Assembly: GCA_023137125.1 (NCBI GenBank)
Contig: JAGLPW010000078.1
Span: 1 to 52,711 of the forward strand
Reading direction: 5' to 3'
Length of the DNA: 52,711 nucleotides
Source of the DNA: Candidatus Cloacimonadota bacterium
GTDB taxonomy: Bacteria; Cloacimonadota; Cloacimonadia; Cloacimonadales; TCS61
The notes beneath the pieces were generated by a model. That model saw only the letters and a program-made list of their open reading frames with translations, was not told the origin of the DNA and did no database searches. Position numbers and translations under genes: made by a program. Positions within the stretch are counted from its first letter, which is position 1, and each line of letters opens with the position of its first letter. This document shows positions 41,941-51,156 of the stretch, in pieces.

Positions 41941-43032
41941 ATGAAAAAAAGTATGATGATACTTTGTTTAGTAATTATTACAACAGTATTTCTCCATGCA
42001 CAGATCGATTTTAATCTAGGTGGAGAATTGAAATTCCGTAACAGAATTAATTTCGATGATGCAGCCTCAAAACCAGGATTCGAATTTTATGAGATAGAAC
42101 TCTTCATAGATGGAGATATAACTGATTACAGTTCCTTTTATATCGAATATGATCTAATGCATAGTAACCATCCCGAGCCTGAGAATGTCTGGATAGATCT
42201 TCATGCACCAATGCGACCTGCTTTTGCTTTTGGTGGAATGGGGTTACGTCTTGGTCATTTCCAGGTTCCTTTCGGTTACGAGAACGATGATAACGAAGGT
42301 TACATGTATCACGGCAGGTCTAGTGTTAACCATTCAATGATCCATGGAGAAACAATTGACGGGTGGAAAATGAGAAATAGACAAATTGGTATATGCGGAG
42401 CTTATTCTCTAGGACCATTAACTGCCTGGGCAGGAGTTTATAATGGTAATGGTAACTGGATGCAATACGGAAAAAGTGATAATAGGCAAAATGACTATGA
42501 CTATGCAATCAAGACTGAGGTTCAACTTGCAAATATTGAATTTGGAGCTAGCCACTGGATAGCACCTGGAGTAGATACAACTGCTGATGACTACAATGGA
42601 GTTGGTTTAATTCATACGAGAGATATTACGCGTATCGGTGTACATTTCAGATATCCTGCTTCATCTCTTTTTGTGGCACAGGATCCAGCACTTGGCGGTG
42701 CACCATTCCTGATATTTGGTGAATATATAATGGGAGAACACAAGGAAAACGATTGGGATCCAGGTCTCGGAGATCAAGCATTGTTTGGTTATTTTCTTGA
42801 AGCACAATTTGGTATTATCCCTGAAACTCTAGTAGGTTTTATACGATATGATTATTATGAACCTAATGATGATATCGATGATGATGAAACCACAGCTATT
42901 ACACCAGGTATCAACTGGTTTTTCTGGAGTAGTATGAAACTTATCCTTGAATATGATTACATAGATAATAAACTTAATGATATCCATTCAAAACAAGATC
43001 GAGTTGCTGTTGAGTTATCTCTAACATTCTAA
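41941..43032 (+). CDS. Phosphate-selective porin O/P-like outer membrane porin
   Basis: 363 residues. AAGGAG precedes the ATG and a signal peptide ends at HAQ (about residue 21). The mature protein is alternating beta strands and ends in a C-terminal phenylalanine (VAVELSLTF), the outer-membrane insertion signal. It matches the OprO/P-type layout: a first strand FNLGGELKFRNRINF, the LRLGHFQVPFGYEN turn common to the family, and acidic and aromatic loops. It may transport anions or other small solutes; substrate cannot be told from sequence. Followed by a possible hairpin terminator at 43,061-43,096. Confidence 0.8.
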   Translation: MKKSMMILCLVIITTVFLHAQIDFNLGGELKFRNRINFDDAASKPGFEFYEIELFIDGDITDYSSFYIEYDLMHSNHPEPENVWIDLHAPMRPAFAFGGMGLRLGHFQVPFGYENDDNEGYMYHGRSSVNHSMIHGETIDGWKMRNRQIGICGAYSLGPLTAWAGVYNGNGNWMQYGKSDNRQNDYDYAIKTEVQLANIEFGASHWIAPGVDTTADDYNGVGLIHTRDITRIGVHFRYPASSLFVAQDPALGGAPFLIFGEYIMGEHKENDWDPGLGDQALFGYFLEAQFGIIPETLVGFIRYDYYEPNDDIDDDETTAITPGINWFFWSSMKLILEYDYIDNKLNDIHSKQDRVAVELSLTF

Positions 43033-43060
43033 CTCATAACAAATTTGTTCATTATAATTT

Positions 43061-43096
43061 GGAGGAAGGAGATGACTGATCTATTATGCTCCCTCC
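43061..43096 (+). terminator. Possible terminator after the porin
   Basis: Two GGAG blocks (43,061-43,064 and 43,068-43,071) can pair with CTCC twice (43,089-43,096), with a small bulge and a loop of 17 bases. There is no T-tract, so termination is uncertain. The left arm also looks like a ribosome site for a ten-codon frame that I do not call. Confidence 0.3.
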
Positions 43097-43156
43097 GAAA
43101 ATAAGTCAAAGTGTGAAAAGTGAAAATAGCAGAAGGAAAAATAGAGGAATTTCTAA

Positions 43157-43294
43157 ATGGTAGTCTTTGTTTTGATGATCATAATTCTAGTTTGGATTGA
43201 AACAAAAGATAAAAACAAAGCTTTCAACAATAATATTAGTTTTATGAAATCGAACGTTAGATTTATTCCTGAATGTAGGCAAAATAAAGATTAG
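43157..43294 (+). CDS. Small one-helix membrane protein (45 residues)
   Basis: GAGG lies nine bases before the ATG. The peptide starts with a hydrophobic helix (VVFVLMIIILVWI, residues 2-14) followed by a charged tail (KDKNKAF and onward), the form of small accessory subunits in respiratory complexes. No homology is claimed. Its place between a porin and an FMN-binding protein is compatible with such a role, but the frame is short and could be chance. Confidence 0.35.
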   Translation: MVVFVLMIIILVWIETKDKNKAFNNNISFMKSNVRFIPECRQNKD

Positions 43295-43365
43295 AATTCA
43301 AAAATCTTCCATTCTATTCAGTGTTGCATTTAGGATCCATTAAGAGCTCTAATATTATACTTCTG

Positions 43366-43411
43366 TTAATAGGGGGAGTAGGGTAGATTCTCCCCACCAT
43401 GCTCCCCTTAA
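43366..43411 (+). terminator. GC-rich hairpin before the FMN-binding gene
   Basis: TTAATAGGGGGAG (from 43,366) pairs with CTCCCCTTAA (43,402-43,411), with a possible inner GGG/CCC stem. An A-rich rather than T-rich run follows. It could end the upstream transcript or form a leader structure for the FMN-binding gene 40 bases downstream. Confidence 0.4.
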
Positions 43412-43451
43412 AAATAAAAATTTGAAAATAAGAAAAAATAAAGGAGGAAAT

Positions 43452-44057
43452 ATGAAGATGTCTAAGCTTTTGATATGCAACTTCTTATTGCTGATGTTCT
43501 TCTGGAATACGTCTTATGCATTTGTTCTACTTACCGAAGAACAAGCTCTCCAAGAGATGTTAACAGAGGTTGATGAGATCGTAACTGAAACCAGGATAGC
43601 AAGTCCTGAAGAATTAACTGTAATGAAGGAGAAGATGGGAGGACGATTAGTCCTGTTTCAAAAAGGCTCTAAAGCCAAAGAATTAGCTGCAATAACCGAA
43701 TTTACTTTCTATTTTGGAATTAAAGATGGGAAAAAAGTAAGTGTAGCCATAATAGAAAAACAACCCGGGAAATGGGGTCCTATAGAATATATCGTTGCTC
43801 TTGATATGGAAGGGAAAATTCAAAACCTGGCAGTTATGTCCTATGTCGAGAAAAGAGGTAAGCCTATTGCAAAACGATTATTCTTGAAGCAATTTATTGG
43901 GAAGAGCAGTAAAGATAAGTTCAAAGTAAAAAAAGATATAAGAGCTATTTCGGGTGCCACAATATCTTCCCGTAGTGCATGTTTTGCGGTGAAAAAAGTT
44001 ACAGTTTTGTATGAGGAATTATATCTTAAAGTATTAGTTAGTTCAAAACAAGAGTGA
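43452..44057 (+). CDS. FMN-binding domain protein (RnfG/NqrC/NosR-like), exported
   Basis: 201 residues from ATG 43,452, chosen for AAGGAGG before it; a longer frame from 43,422 runs through that site. A signal peptide (SKLLICNFLLLMFFWNTSYA) is followed by an acidic linker and an FMN-binding domain. The covalent flavin motif is SGATISS (S167-G168-A169-T170), with T170 the expected attachment point. The domain resembles the periplasmic flavin domains of RnfG, NqrC and NosR, which relay electrons; as a free-standing exported protein it probably carries electrons between a quinone- or ferredoxin-linked membrane protein and an unknown partner. A flavin transferase (ApbE) would be required elsewhere. 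It ends at a strong terminator. Confidence 0.75.
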   Translation: MKMSKLLICNFLLLMFFWNTSYAFVLLTEEQALQEMLTEVDEIVTETRIASPEELTVMKEKMGGRLVLFQKGSKAKELAAITEFTFYFGIKDGKKVSVAIIEKQPGKWGPIEYIVALDMEGKIQNLAVMSYVEKRGKPIAKRLFLKQFIGKSSKDKFKVKKDIRAISGATISSRSACFAVKKVTVLYEELYLKVLVSSKQE

Positions 44058-44103
44058 GAAGTAATTTCATAAGAAACTAATTTTAATAAATTGAGTTTAA
44101 TTT

Positions 44104-44137
44104 GAAGTTGAGCTAATTAGCTCAACTTCATTTTTTA
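44104..44137 (+). terminator. Rho-independent terminator after the FMN-binding gene
   Basis: GAAGTTGAGC (44,104-44,113), loop TAATTA and GCTCAACTTC (44,120-44,129) form a perfect ten-base stem, then ATTTTTTA. A typical intrinsic terminator 47 bases after the stop. Confidence 0.85.
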
Positions 44138-44328
44138 TGTATCCATAGTGGTAAAGAATTCAGGAGCACTGAACCCTTTTGACTCACTTTTTCAATCCAC
44201 TTGAAATTAAAAACTTATCGATAAATTTATTATTCTAATTATAAATAATTAAATGCTTTACAAGTAACTTTTAGGAATAAATATTGCGTGTAAAATAGAG
44301 TATAAGGAATAAAAATGGAGGATATATT

Positions 44329-47300
44329 ATGAGAAAGTTTTTAGTGTTATTTTTTATTTTAACTGCTTTTGTACTTTTTGCTGATCAAACACAAATTGTT
44401 GAATACAATGATTCATGGAATGAACATGGATTCAGTTTGGAGCAACAAGGTGATTTTGGCGTACGGTTGAACTATTCGATTAAACGATTTACTCTTGGAG
44501 AAGAGACCATTAATGGAGAATTGCTGAAAACTGTCTCTCTTCCAGGCAACTTTCTTCCTAATGATGAAGGGATGCCCAATCTCCCCGGTAATGGACGTTA
44601 TATTGCCATTCCACAAGGATCAACAGCTGAGTTACAAATATTGAACTATCGTGTTGAGTCTTATCAAAATATCGATCTAGCACCTGCTTTCAGAATTCCG
44701 CTTGATACCGATGATGGTCCACTTGAGTATACTAGAAATAATGTAGTTTATTCAACTGATGAATTTTATCCTAAAGAATTTGCTCAGCTTTCTAAACCTA
44801 CTCAAATTCGTGGAGTAGATGTTGTTATGATCGGTATTACTCCTTTCCAATATAACCCGATAACCAAAGAACTACTGGTTTATCGTGATATTGAATTGAA
44901 CGTGAACTTTATTGGTGGTAATGGTCAGGTCGGTGTTGATAATCTTCGTAGTAGATGGTGGGATACAATCCTGCAGGATGCGATTATTAATAATGAGTTA
45001 ATTCCCATTATAGATTATTCTCAAAGCAACAACACACGTGATGGGTATGAATATCTCATCATTTGTCCTGATGATGCAACATTTTTAGCATGGGCAGATT
45101 CTATTAAAGTTTTCCGTCAGCAACAGGGTATTTCTACAGTGGTTATGACAACTGCAGAAGTTGGTGGAAATACAGTATCAGCAATAGAAGGGTATATCGA
45201 CGATATTATGGATCCATATACAGGTTGGGATCCTGCTCCATCAGCTATTCTATTGATGGGTGATTATGGTACAACCGGAAATACTATTGTTTCTCCAATG
45301 TGGAATAGCTATTGTGTTTCTGATAATATTTATGCTGATGTAGATGGTAATAGTATGCCGGATGTAATACTGGCAAGGATGACAGCGCAGGATGCTACTC
45401 AACTTGAAACAATGGTTACAAAGTTCCTTGATTATGAGAGAACTCCACCAACAGATCCAGATTTCTATGATCATCCGATCACAGCACTCGGTTATCAAAC
45501 TGAACGTTGGTTCCAGATATGTTCTGAATCTGTGGCAGGTTTCTGGGAAGTTATTCAAGGTAAAACCGTTAATAGAATAAATGCTATTTATAGTGGTAAT
45601 CCAGTAACAGGTCCATGGTCTACAGCAACTAATACAGCTACTGTATTGAATGTTTTTGGTCCTAATGGACTGGGCTATATTCCTGCTACTCCAGGTGAAG
45701 TTAACTGTTCATGGTATGGTACTGCTAATGATGTTATTAATGGTATTAATGACGGTGCTTTTATGTTGCAACATCGAGATCACGGCAGCGAAACAGGTTG
45801 GGGTGAACCAGCTTTTCAATCTAGTCATATAAACAGTTTAACTAATACTGACCTTCCATTTATATTCTCAATCAACTGTCTTACCGGAAAATATAATATG
45901 GCTGGAGAGTGTTTTGCGGAGAAATTCCACAGGTATACTTATAATGGAGAGAATTCAGGTTGTCTTGGAATTATTGCAGCTTCAGAAATCTCTTATTCAT
46001 TTGTGAACGATACATATGTCTGGGGAATGTATGACAATATGTGGCCGGATTTTATGCCGGATTATGGCACAACACCAGATTCTCGTGGTGTACTTCCAGC
46101 TTTTGCAAACGCAGCAGGAAAGTATTTTCTAGAACAATCTAGCTGGCCCTATAATACAAATAATAAAGAAGTAACCTATAATCTTTTCCATCACCACGGA
46201 GATGCTTTCAGTGTAGTTTATTCAGAAGTTCCTCAAGATCTTACAGTTTTACATGATCCAGTACTTTTAGGAGGATTAACTTCCTTTACTGTTTTGGCTG
46301 ATGTTGGTTCTTTCATCTCGTTAACAATAGATAATGAGATTATTGGAACTGGTGTGGGAACTGGAGCGCCTGTTTCTATAAGTATTGAATCTCAAATGCC
46401 GGGTACTACAATGCTGATTACTGTAACGAAACAGAATTATTTCCGCTATACTGCAGAAGTCCCTGTAATTCCACCAACAGGATCATATGTTGTATTTAAT
46501 GATGTTACAATTGACGATACTGCCGGAAATGGAAATGGTTTGATCGATTTTAGTGAAACGGTTCTTCTTAGCATCGGAATTGAAAATATCGGTACGGTAA
46601 ATGCCAATAATGTTATTGTTACTTTAAGCACAGAAGACGAGTATATCACAATAACTGATAATATAGAAAATTATGGAACCGTGAATGCCGGAACAACTGT
46701 GACTGTGACAAATGGATTTGAAATAGATGTTGATGGTCTTATCCCTGATCAGCATAGCGTAATAATAGAACTTAATGCTACTGATGGAAGTGATACCTGG
46801 ACAAGTTACTTCTCATTGAACTTAAATGCACCAGTTCTGGAAATTGGAGAAATGCTGATAGATGACAGCAGTGGTAATGATAATGGGGTTTTAGACCCCG
46901 GTGAAAGTGTAACTATCACGATCCCAGTTAACAATAATGGACATGCCGAATCACCTGATGCAATAGCAACTCTTGCCTGTGTTTCAACAGGTATAACAAT
47001 TGGAACTGAAACAGTTAATCTCGGTCCAATCGGAATTGAGTCTTCCGAAGATGCGATCTATATTGTCACAGCAGATGCCTCTGTACCATTTGGAACTCCG
47101 ATCACATTGAGCTTCAGTGTGATTGCTGGGGAATATGAAGAAGCTGTAGATTTCCCAACTCAGGTAGGAATTCATAGAGAAGATTTTGAAAGCGGAGGTT
47201 TTGTTCAATTTCCGTGGGAATTCCAGGGTTATGACATTTCCTGGCCCAACGTGAATCCAATTGAAGACTTCACAATTGTAAACCCGATCGATGATGTAAT

Positions 47301-48540
47301 ATGGAGCATCGATACAAACGAATTCTACAGTGGCGCAGCCAGTGCCAAATCTTATCCGATCACTCACAATCAGGCCTCGTTTATGAGTTTGACTCTTGAT
47401 GTGACCCTGGATGGTGAGATTAGTTTCTGGTTCAAAGTTGCCTGCGAATACAGTCCCTCCCAAACGTATTTCTATGACGGATTATTTTTCATTATTGATG
47501 GAGAGACAGCAGATCGCTTTCAACCTGAAGCTGATGGCTCTTCACCCTGGACTTTTGCCAGTTATCCTATTGAAGCAGGTACTCATACTTTTGATTGGGT
47601 TTATGTGAAAGACAGTAGTGATGGAACCACATTTATTGCTGATGATTGTGCTTGGGTAGATTTCATAACCTTCCCATCCATTGTACCGATAGTAACAGGT
47701 ACAATAGAAGGCACTGTAACTCTGGTTCCTGCTGGAGACATTGAGAATGTTGAGATAAGTATCGGAGCGATGACCGTGAATCCTGATGTATCTGGTGCGT
47801 TCACAATGGAAATTCCAGTTGGGATATATGATGTAACAGCTTCTTTGGAAGTATATGAAACAATCATGATAGAGGATGTGGAAGTTCTAGAAGGTCAGAT
47901 CACATCGATTTCCTTCGAATTGCATTATCTACAAGCTCCGGAAAATCTACAAGCTGCTATCAATGATAACCTAGTCGATCTATCCTGGGAACATAATCAA
48001 CCGACTGAAAATAGTGGCAGAAAACAAAGTAATCATTCTAACCGCGAATTCCAGAACTTCAATATTTACCGGAATATGGATGGAGGAAATTTCGAACTTC
48101 TAACTTCAACCACCGAAATGGTTTATGAAGATATTCTGGAAGAAGCAGGAGAATATGAATACTACATAACTGCTATGTATGATCAGGAAAATGAAAGTGA
48201 AGCATCCAATATTGAAATAGTTATTTGGGATGGAACAGAGATAGATGATCCTCTCATTCCAATTGCAAATGCTCTTTATCAGAATTCACCTAATCCTTTC
48301 AATCCGCATACAAGAATCAGTTTTGATCTAATGGATGATGCACAAGTTAGCTTGGAAATCTTTAATATGAAAGGACAAAAAGTGAAGCAGCTAATCAATT
48401 CTCAGTTCTCAGCAGGACAGCATTCTGCAATTTGGAACGGAAAAGATGATAACAATAAAACTGTATCTTCAGGAATTTATTTCTACAAATTTAAAACTGG
48501 GGATTATCAGGCAACCAAGAAAATGTTATTGTTGAAATAG
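44329..48540 (+). CDS. Gingipain-like C25 cysteine peptidase with type IX sorting domain
   Basis: 1403 residues. Signal peptide to about residue 19, then a propeptide-like region (about 30-200) typical of gingipain relatives. The C25 caspase-like core runs from about 237 (YEYLIICPDD) with catalytic H485 in RDHGSETGWG and C517 in SINCLTG, in the right order and spacing (32 residues). Behind it come an Ig-like domain and repeated CARDB-type domains (about 720-960, with DDxxGNGNG calcium-like turns), a jelly-roll-like region (about 960-1120), a carboxypeptidase-regulatory-like domain (about 1123-1205), FN3 (about 1205-1300) and the NPFNP sorting tail. A polar insert with SGRKQSNHSN sits at about 1225-1243. 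Likely a surface protein degrader. Confidence 0.88.
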   Translation: MRKFLVLFFILTAFVLFADQTQIVEYNDSWNEHGFSLEQQGDFGVRLNYSIKRFTLGEETINGELLKTVSLPGNFLPNDEGMPNLPGNGRYIAIPQGSTAELQILNYRVESYQNIDLAPAFRIPLDTDDGPLEYTRNNVVYSTDEFYPKEFAQLSKPTQIRGVDVVMIGITPFQYNPITKELLVYRDIELNVNFIGGNGQVGVDNLRSRWWDTILQDAIINNELIPIIDYSQSNNTRDGYEYLIICPDDATFLAWADSIKVFRQQQGISTVVMTTAEVGGNTVSAIEGYIDDIMDPYTGWDPAPSAILLMGDYGTTGNTIVSPMWNSYCVSDNIYADVDGNSMPDVILARMTAQDATQLETMVTKFLDYERTPPTDPDFYDHPITALGYQTERWFQICSESVAGFWEVIQGKTVNRINAIYSGNPVTGPWSTATNTATVLNVFGPNGLGYIPATPGEVNCSWYGTANDVINGINDGAFMLQHRDHGSETGWGEPAFQSSHINSLTNTDLPFIFSINCLTGKYNMAGECFAEKFHRYTYNGENSGCLGIIAASEISYSFVNDTYVWGMYDNMWPDFMPDYGTTPDSRGVLPAFANAAGKYFLEQSSWPYNTNNKEVTYNLFHHHGDAFSVVYSEVPQDLTVLHDPVLLGGLTSFTVLADVGSFISLTIDNEIIGTGVGTGAPVSISIESQMPGTTMLITVTKQNYFRYTAEVPVIPPTGSYVVFNDVTIDDTAGNGNGLIDFSETVLLSIGIENIGTVNANNVIVTLSTEDEYITITDNIENYGTVNAGTTVTVTNGFEIDVDGLIPDQHSVIIELNATDGSDTWTSYFSLNLNAPVLEIGEMLIDDSSGNDNGVLDPGESVTITIPVNNNGHAESPDAIATLACVSTGITIGTETVNLGPIGIESSEDAIYIVTADASVPFGTPITLSFSVIAGEYEEAVDFPTQVGIHREDFESGGFVQFPWEFQGYDISWPNVNPIEDFTIVNPIDDVIWSIDTNEFYSGAASAKSYPITHNQASFMSLTLDVTLDGEISFWFKVACEYSPSQTYFYDGLFFIIDGETADRFQPEADGSSPWTFASYPIEAGTHTFDWVYVKDSSDGTTFIADDCAWVDFITFPSIVPIVTGTIEGTVTLVPAGDIENVEISIGAMTVNPDVSGAFTMEIPVGIYDVTASLEVYETIMIEDVEVLEGQITSISFELHYLQAPENLQAAINDNLVDLSWEHNQPTENSGRKQSNHSNREFQNFNIYRNMDGGNFELLTSTTEMVYEDILEEAGEYEYYITAMYDQENESEASNIEIVIWDGTEIDDPLIPIANALYQNSPNPFNPHTRISFDLMDDAQVSLEIFNMKGQKVKQLINSQFSAGQHSAIWNGKDDNNKTVSSGIYFYKFKTGDYQATKKMLLLK

Positions 48541-48570
48541 TAACTAAACGCTCTGTATTTGAGAATAACA

Positions 48571-48604
48571 AAAACCTTCCAGGTTTTCATCTGGAAGGTT
48601 TTTT
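48571..48604 (+). terminator. Rho-independent terminator after the C25 peptidase
   Basis: AAAACCTTCCAG (48,571-48,582), loop GTTTTCAT and CTGGAAGGTTTT form a perfect stem continuing into a T-run. A clear intrinsic terminator 30 bases after the stop. Confidence 0.9.
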
Positions 48605-48765
48605 CTTTACAAGAGAGTTTGCATTCTTCTATTATTTCATTATTAAAAGAAGTTCAAATGTCTGAATATTACAAACATAAAAAGATTATATTAAAAGAAA
48701 AAAAATAATTGACTAAAATAGCTGTAAAATATTTACTTAAAAAAATATATTTAGGAGTTTAGGTA

Positions 48766-50214
48766 ATGGAATACTTAAAAAGCAAATTAAATTATCTCTT
48801 CGCGACTAATAAAGGATTGATTTTAATAAATATGGCTATTCTTTCGTTGGTCTCAGCCGTTTTCGGAACTCTATCCGGTCCATTGAAAGAATGGGGAGTA
48901 GGTCAACTCACGATCAGACTTCTTGGGATGGACATTCAATCCCAGGATCGTGAAGGTAGGATTGTAATTCTCTATCATGCCATTGCAGTAACTTTTACAG
49001 CGTTGCTAGTCTATCTCATCATCGAAGCGATCCCAATGGAAAAAAGGATCATGAAAAGAATTCGCAGTTCCATCACAATCGGTTATTTACTAACTGTGAT
49101 TTTTGGACTCGGTTTTGCCTATTGGGGTCATAACTGGGCATTTCATGGATTGTTCATCGCAGGTTTATCGATTGTTTTCTATTCAGGAGTTCTTTTATGT
49201 GTCTCTCTGTGGCCTGGTAAAAAAGAATTTAGAGAAACAAACAAAGATTACTCTCGAACTAATAAAGGTATTTCGTTAGAACGGACCGCATTATTCATTA
49301 TGGCAGTTGCAATGCTTGGCTCTGCGGTTTTTGGTGCTGTCAGTGGAGCTCATTTTGGAAATGGATTTGAAACTTTTTTAGCTGAAGATGGAGTACGCCA
49401 CGTTCATCATAGTAAACTTGAACTGGCAATTATTGGTCATCTTCATATAATGCTAACTCTAATAGGAATTGCAACTACACTGTTGATAGGTCGCTGGTTT
49501 AATTGGAAAGGAATTACTCATAAAATTGGAATTCCATCTCTGATCTGGGGAACCATCATTATTACACTTGGAGTTTGGCTGGTTGTTCCTTATCAACTTT
49601 ACGCTCATATGATAATTTATGTAGGAGCTGTGTTTTCTATGTTTGGTGCATTAATGCTGGTTATTTTTGGTTGGGGAAAATTGATCAGAGAAGGAACGAA
49701 AGATATAACAAAACCTAATTTCTTCCAAAAAATAAAAGCATTACTTTCTGATTCCTTAAAGTTCGGACCTCTCTGGCAGATGGTATTTATGAATTTCTGT
49801 GTGAGTGGGGTTGGAATTTTTATGGCAGTCAAACTCGAAGAGATTTTTAGAGAAATACCTTTTAGAGAAGAGCGAATAACTCTTACCGGACATTGGCATA
49901 TTTTATCTGTTCTTACAGCAACTATCATTTTGATGTATATTGCTTCTCATATCTTCCCTTTAAAAAAGAAGATCGGGAACATTTTCGGCTGGATAATCAT
50001 TCTCGCATCAGATCTAGCTTTTGCAATGATCACTATCTTCAGCATTAAACGATTGTGGGTTATTGAAGAAGCTCAGCAGATCATGGTTAATAAACTTCAT
50101 TTTTTTAGTGAAATAGGACTTGGGCTACTGCTAACCTCATTGGGTGTTTACATGGTTGTTCGCTTAATTGATTTCCTGAAAAAAGGAAAAATAAATGCAG
50201 AGATCGGGGAATAG
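48766..50214 (+). CDS. Polytopic membrane protein resembling heme-copper oxidase subunit I
   Basis: 482 residues with about 12 membrane helices and AGGAG before the ATG. Histidines sit at helix ends in pairs: VRHVHHSK, then IIGHLHIMLTLIG (near residues 224-236) and LTGHWHILSVL (near 371-381), plus YHAIAV in the second helix (near 70). These resemble the heme and copper ligands of the NorB/oxidase subunit I fold, but I cannot match the full set of six ligands. Heme O synthase lies two genes downstream, and a SUMF1-fold lipoprotein and another membrane protein belong to the same run, so a heme-dependent membrane enzyme or a related sensor or stress protein is the best guess. Four bases separate it from the next gene. 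Confidence 0.6.
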   Translation: MEYLKSKLNYLFATNKGLILINMAILSLVSAVFGTLSGPLKEWGVGQLTIRLLGMDIQSQDREGRIVILYHAIAVTFTALLVYLIIEAIPMEKRIMKRIRSSITIGYLLTVIFGLGFAYWGHNWAFHGLFIAGLSIVFYSGVLLCVSLWPGKKEFRETNKDYSRTNKGISLERTALFIMAVAMLGSAVFGAVSGAHFGNGFETFLAEDGVRHVHHSKLELAIIGHLHIMLTLIGIATTLLIGRWFNWKGITHKIGIPSLIWGTIIITLGVWLVVPYQLYAHMIIYVGAVFSMFGALMLVIFGWGKLIREGTKDITKPNFFQKIKALLSDSLKFGPLWQMVFMNFCVSGVGIFMAVKLEEIFREIPFREERITLTGHWHILSVLTATIILMYIASHIFPLKKKIGNIFGWIIILASDLAFAMITIFSIKRLWVIEEAQQIMVNKLHFFSEIGLGLLLTSLGVYMVVRLIDFLKKGKINAEIGE

Positions 50215-50217
50215 ATT

Positions 50218-51156
50218 ATGAAGAAATATATTACGATATCCATTTTGCTTATTGGTTTATTACTTGTTCTAAGTTGTAGCGAGATACCGGAAGATATTGA
50301 TCCGAATTCGGTTCCCTTAAATTTAACTGTAAATGAAAATGACTGGGTTCTGGTGGAAAAAGGAGAATTCATTTCCGGCTTGAATGAGCGCGAAGATGAA
50401 GTTCCTTATGATTATGAAATAATGGTTACCGAAGTTACATATGCTCAATATGCTGATTATCTTAATTCCGCACTAAATGACGATCTTATTCAAATAGAAA
50501 ACGGTTTGATAAGAGGTTTTTATAAAGGAGATGACTTCCATAATAAACGCCACGAGTTTGAGATCCCTGAAGGAAATTACATTTACTATAATTTGAATGG
50601 AGTTAAGTGCCGGATGAAATTTGATGAAGGAATTTTCTCTGTAAGGAAAGGTTATGAGAAGTTTCCTGCTGCTTATGTTAGTTGGTTTGGAGCGAATGCC
50701 TATGCCGAATATTACGGTTTAACTCTGGCAAATGTAAAAGAATGGGAAAAAGCAGCACGGGGAAGTGACAATAGAACTTTCCCTTGGGGTTTTGAGGAAC
50801 CAACTTCTGATATTGCCAATTATCATCACAGCAAAGACCCATTCGATCATGAAAATGCGGCGACACCTGTTGGATTTTATAATGGTGAAAAACATGGAGA
50901 TTTTCAAACTAGAAATAACCAAAGTGTTTATGGCTGTTATGATATGGCAGGGAATGTGGCAGAATGGATCGGAACTATCCAACATGGAAGTCATTTGCGC
51001 TTGATCTATGGTGGAAGTTTCATGGAGTATGGTTACAATCTACGATCATTTACAGAGAATTCTTCAGTTCCGGAATATTGCAGTTTCCAGGTTGGTTTCC
51101 GTTGTACGAGGAAAGTAGGCAACGAGGATAAAGAGAGTGATAAAGTTTTACATTAA
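50218..51156 (+). CDS. SUMF1/FGE-fold lipoprotein
   Basis: 312 residues. A lipobox LLVLSC with C20 marks it as a lipoprotein. The formylglycine-generating-enzyme fold is shown by WVLVEKGEFISG near residues 42-53, a VTEVTYAQYADYLN segment, PAAYVSWFGANAYAEYYG, NVKEWEKAARG, FPWGFEEP, YDMAGNVAEWIG and YGGSF. The active-site cysteine pair of true FGE enzymes after the GGS box is missing, so it probably does not make formylglycine. It may be a structural or maturation partner, or a ligand-binding lipoprotein. It lies between an oxidase-like protein and heme O synthase, overlapping the latter by 20 bases. Confidence 0.8.
   Translation: MKKYITISILLIGLLLVLSCSEIPEDIDPNSVPLNLTVNENDWVLVEKGEFISGLNEREDEVPYDYEIMVTEVTYAQYADYLNSALNDDLIQIENGLIRGFYKGDDFHNKRHEFEIPEGNYIYYNLNGVKCRMKFDEGIFSVRKGYEKFPAAYVSWFGANAYAEYYGLTLANVKEWEKAARGSDNRTFPWGFEEPTSDIANYHHSKDPFDHENAATPVGFYNGEKHGDFQTRNNQSVYGCYDMAGNVAEWIGTIQHGSHLRLIYGGSFMEYGYNLRSFTENSSVPEYCSFQVGFRCTRKVGNEDKESDKVLH

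Larger units (their letters stand above)
43033..43451. other. 419-base spacer: palindrome, two hairpins and a small ORF
   Basis: AACAAATTTGTT (43,038-43,049) is a perfect palindrome. Next is a GC hairpin (43,061-43,096), then a 45-codon frame with a good ribosome site (43,157-43,294), and a strong GC hairpin (43,366-43,411). It separates the porin from the FMN-binding protein and may let the two be expressed independently. Confidence 0.45.

Noticed and set aside
50218-51156. Active formylglycine-generating enzyme
   Set aside because: The fold is SUMF1-like, but the cysteine pair expected after the GGS box is absent.
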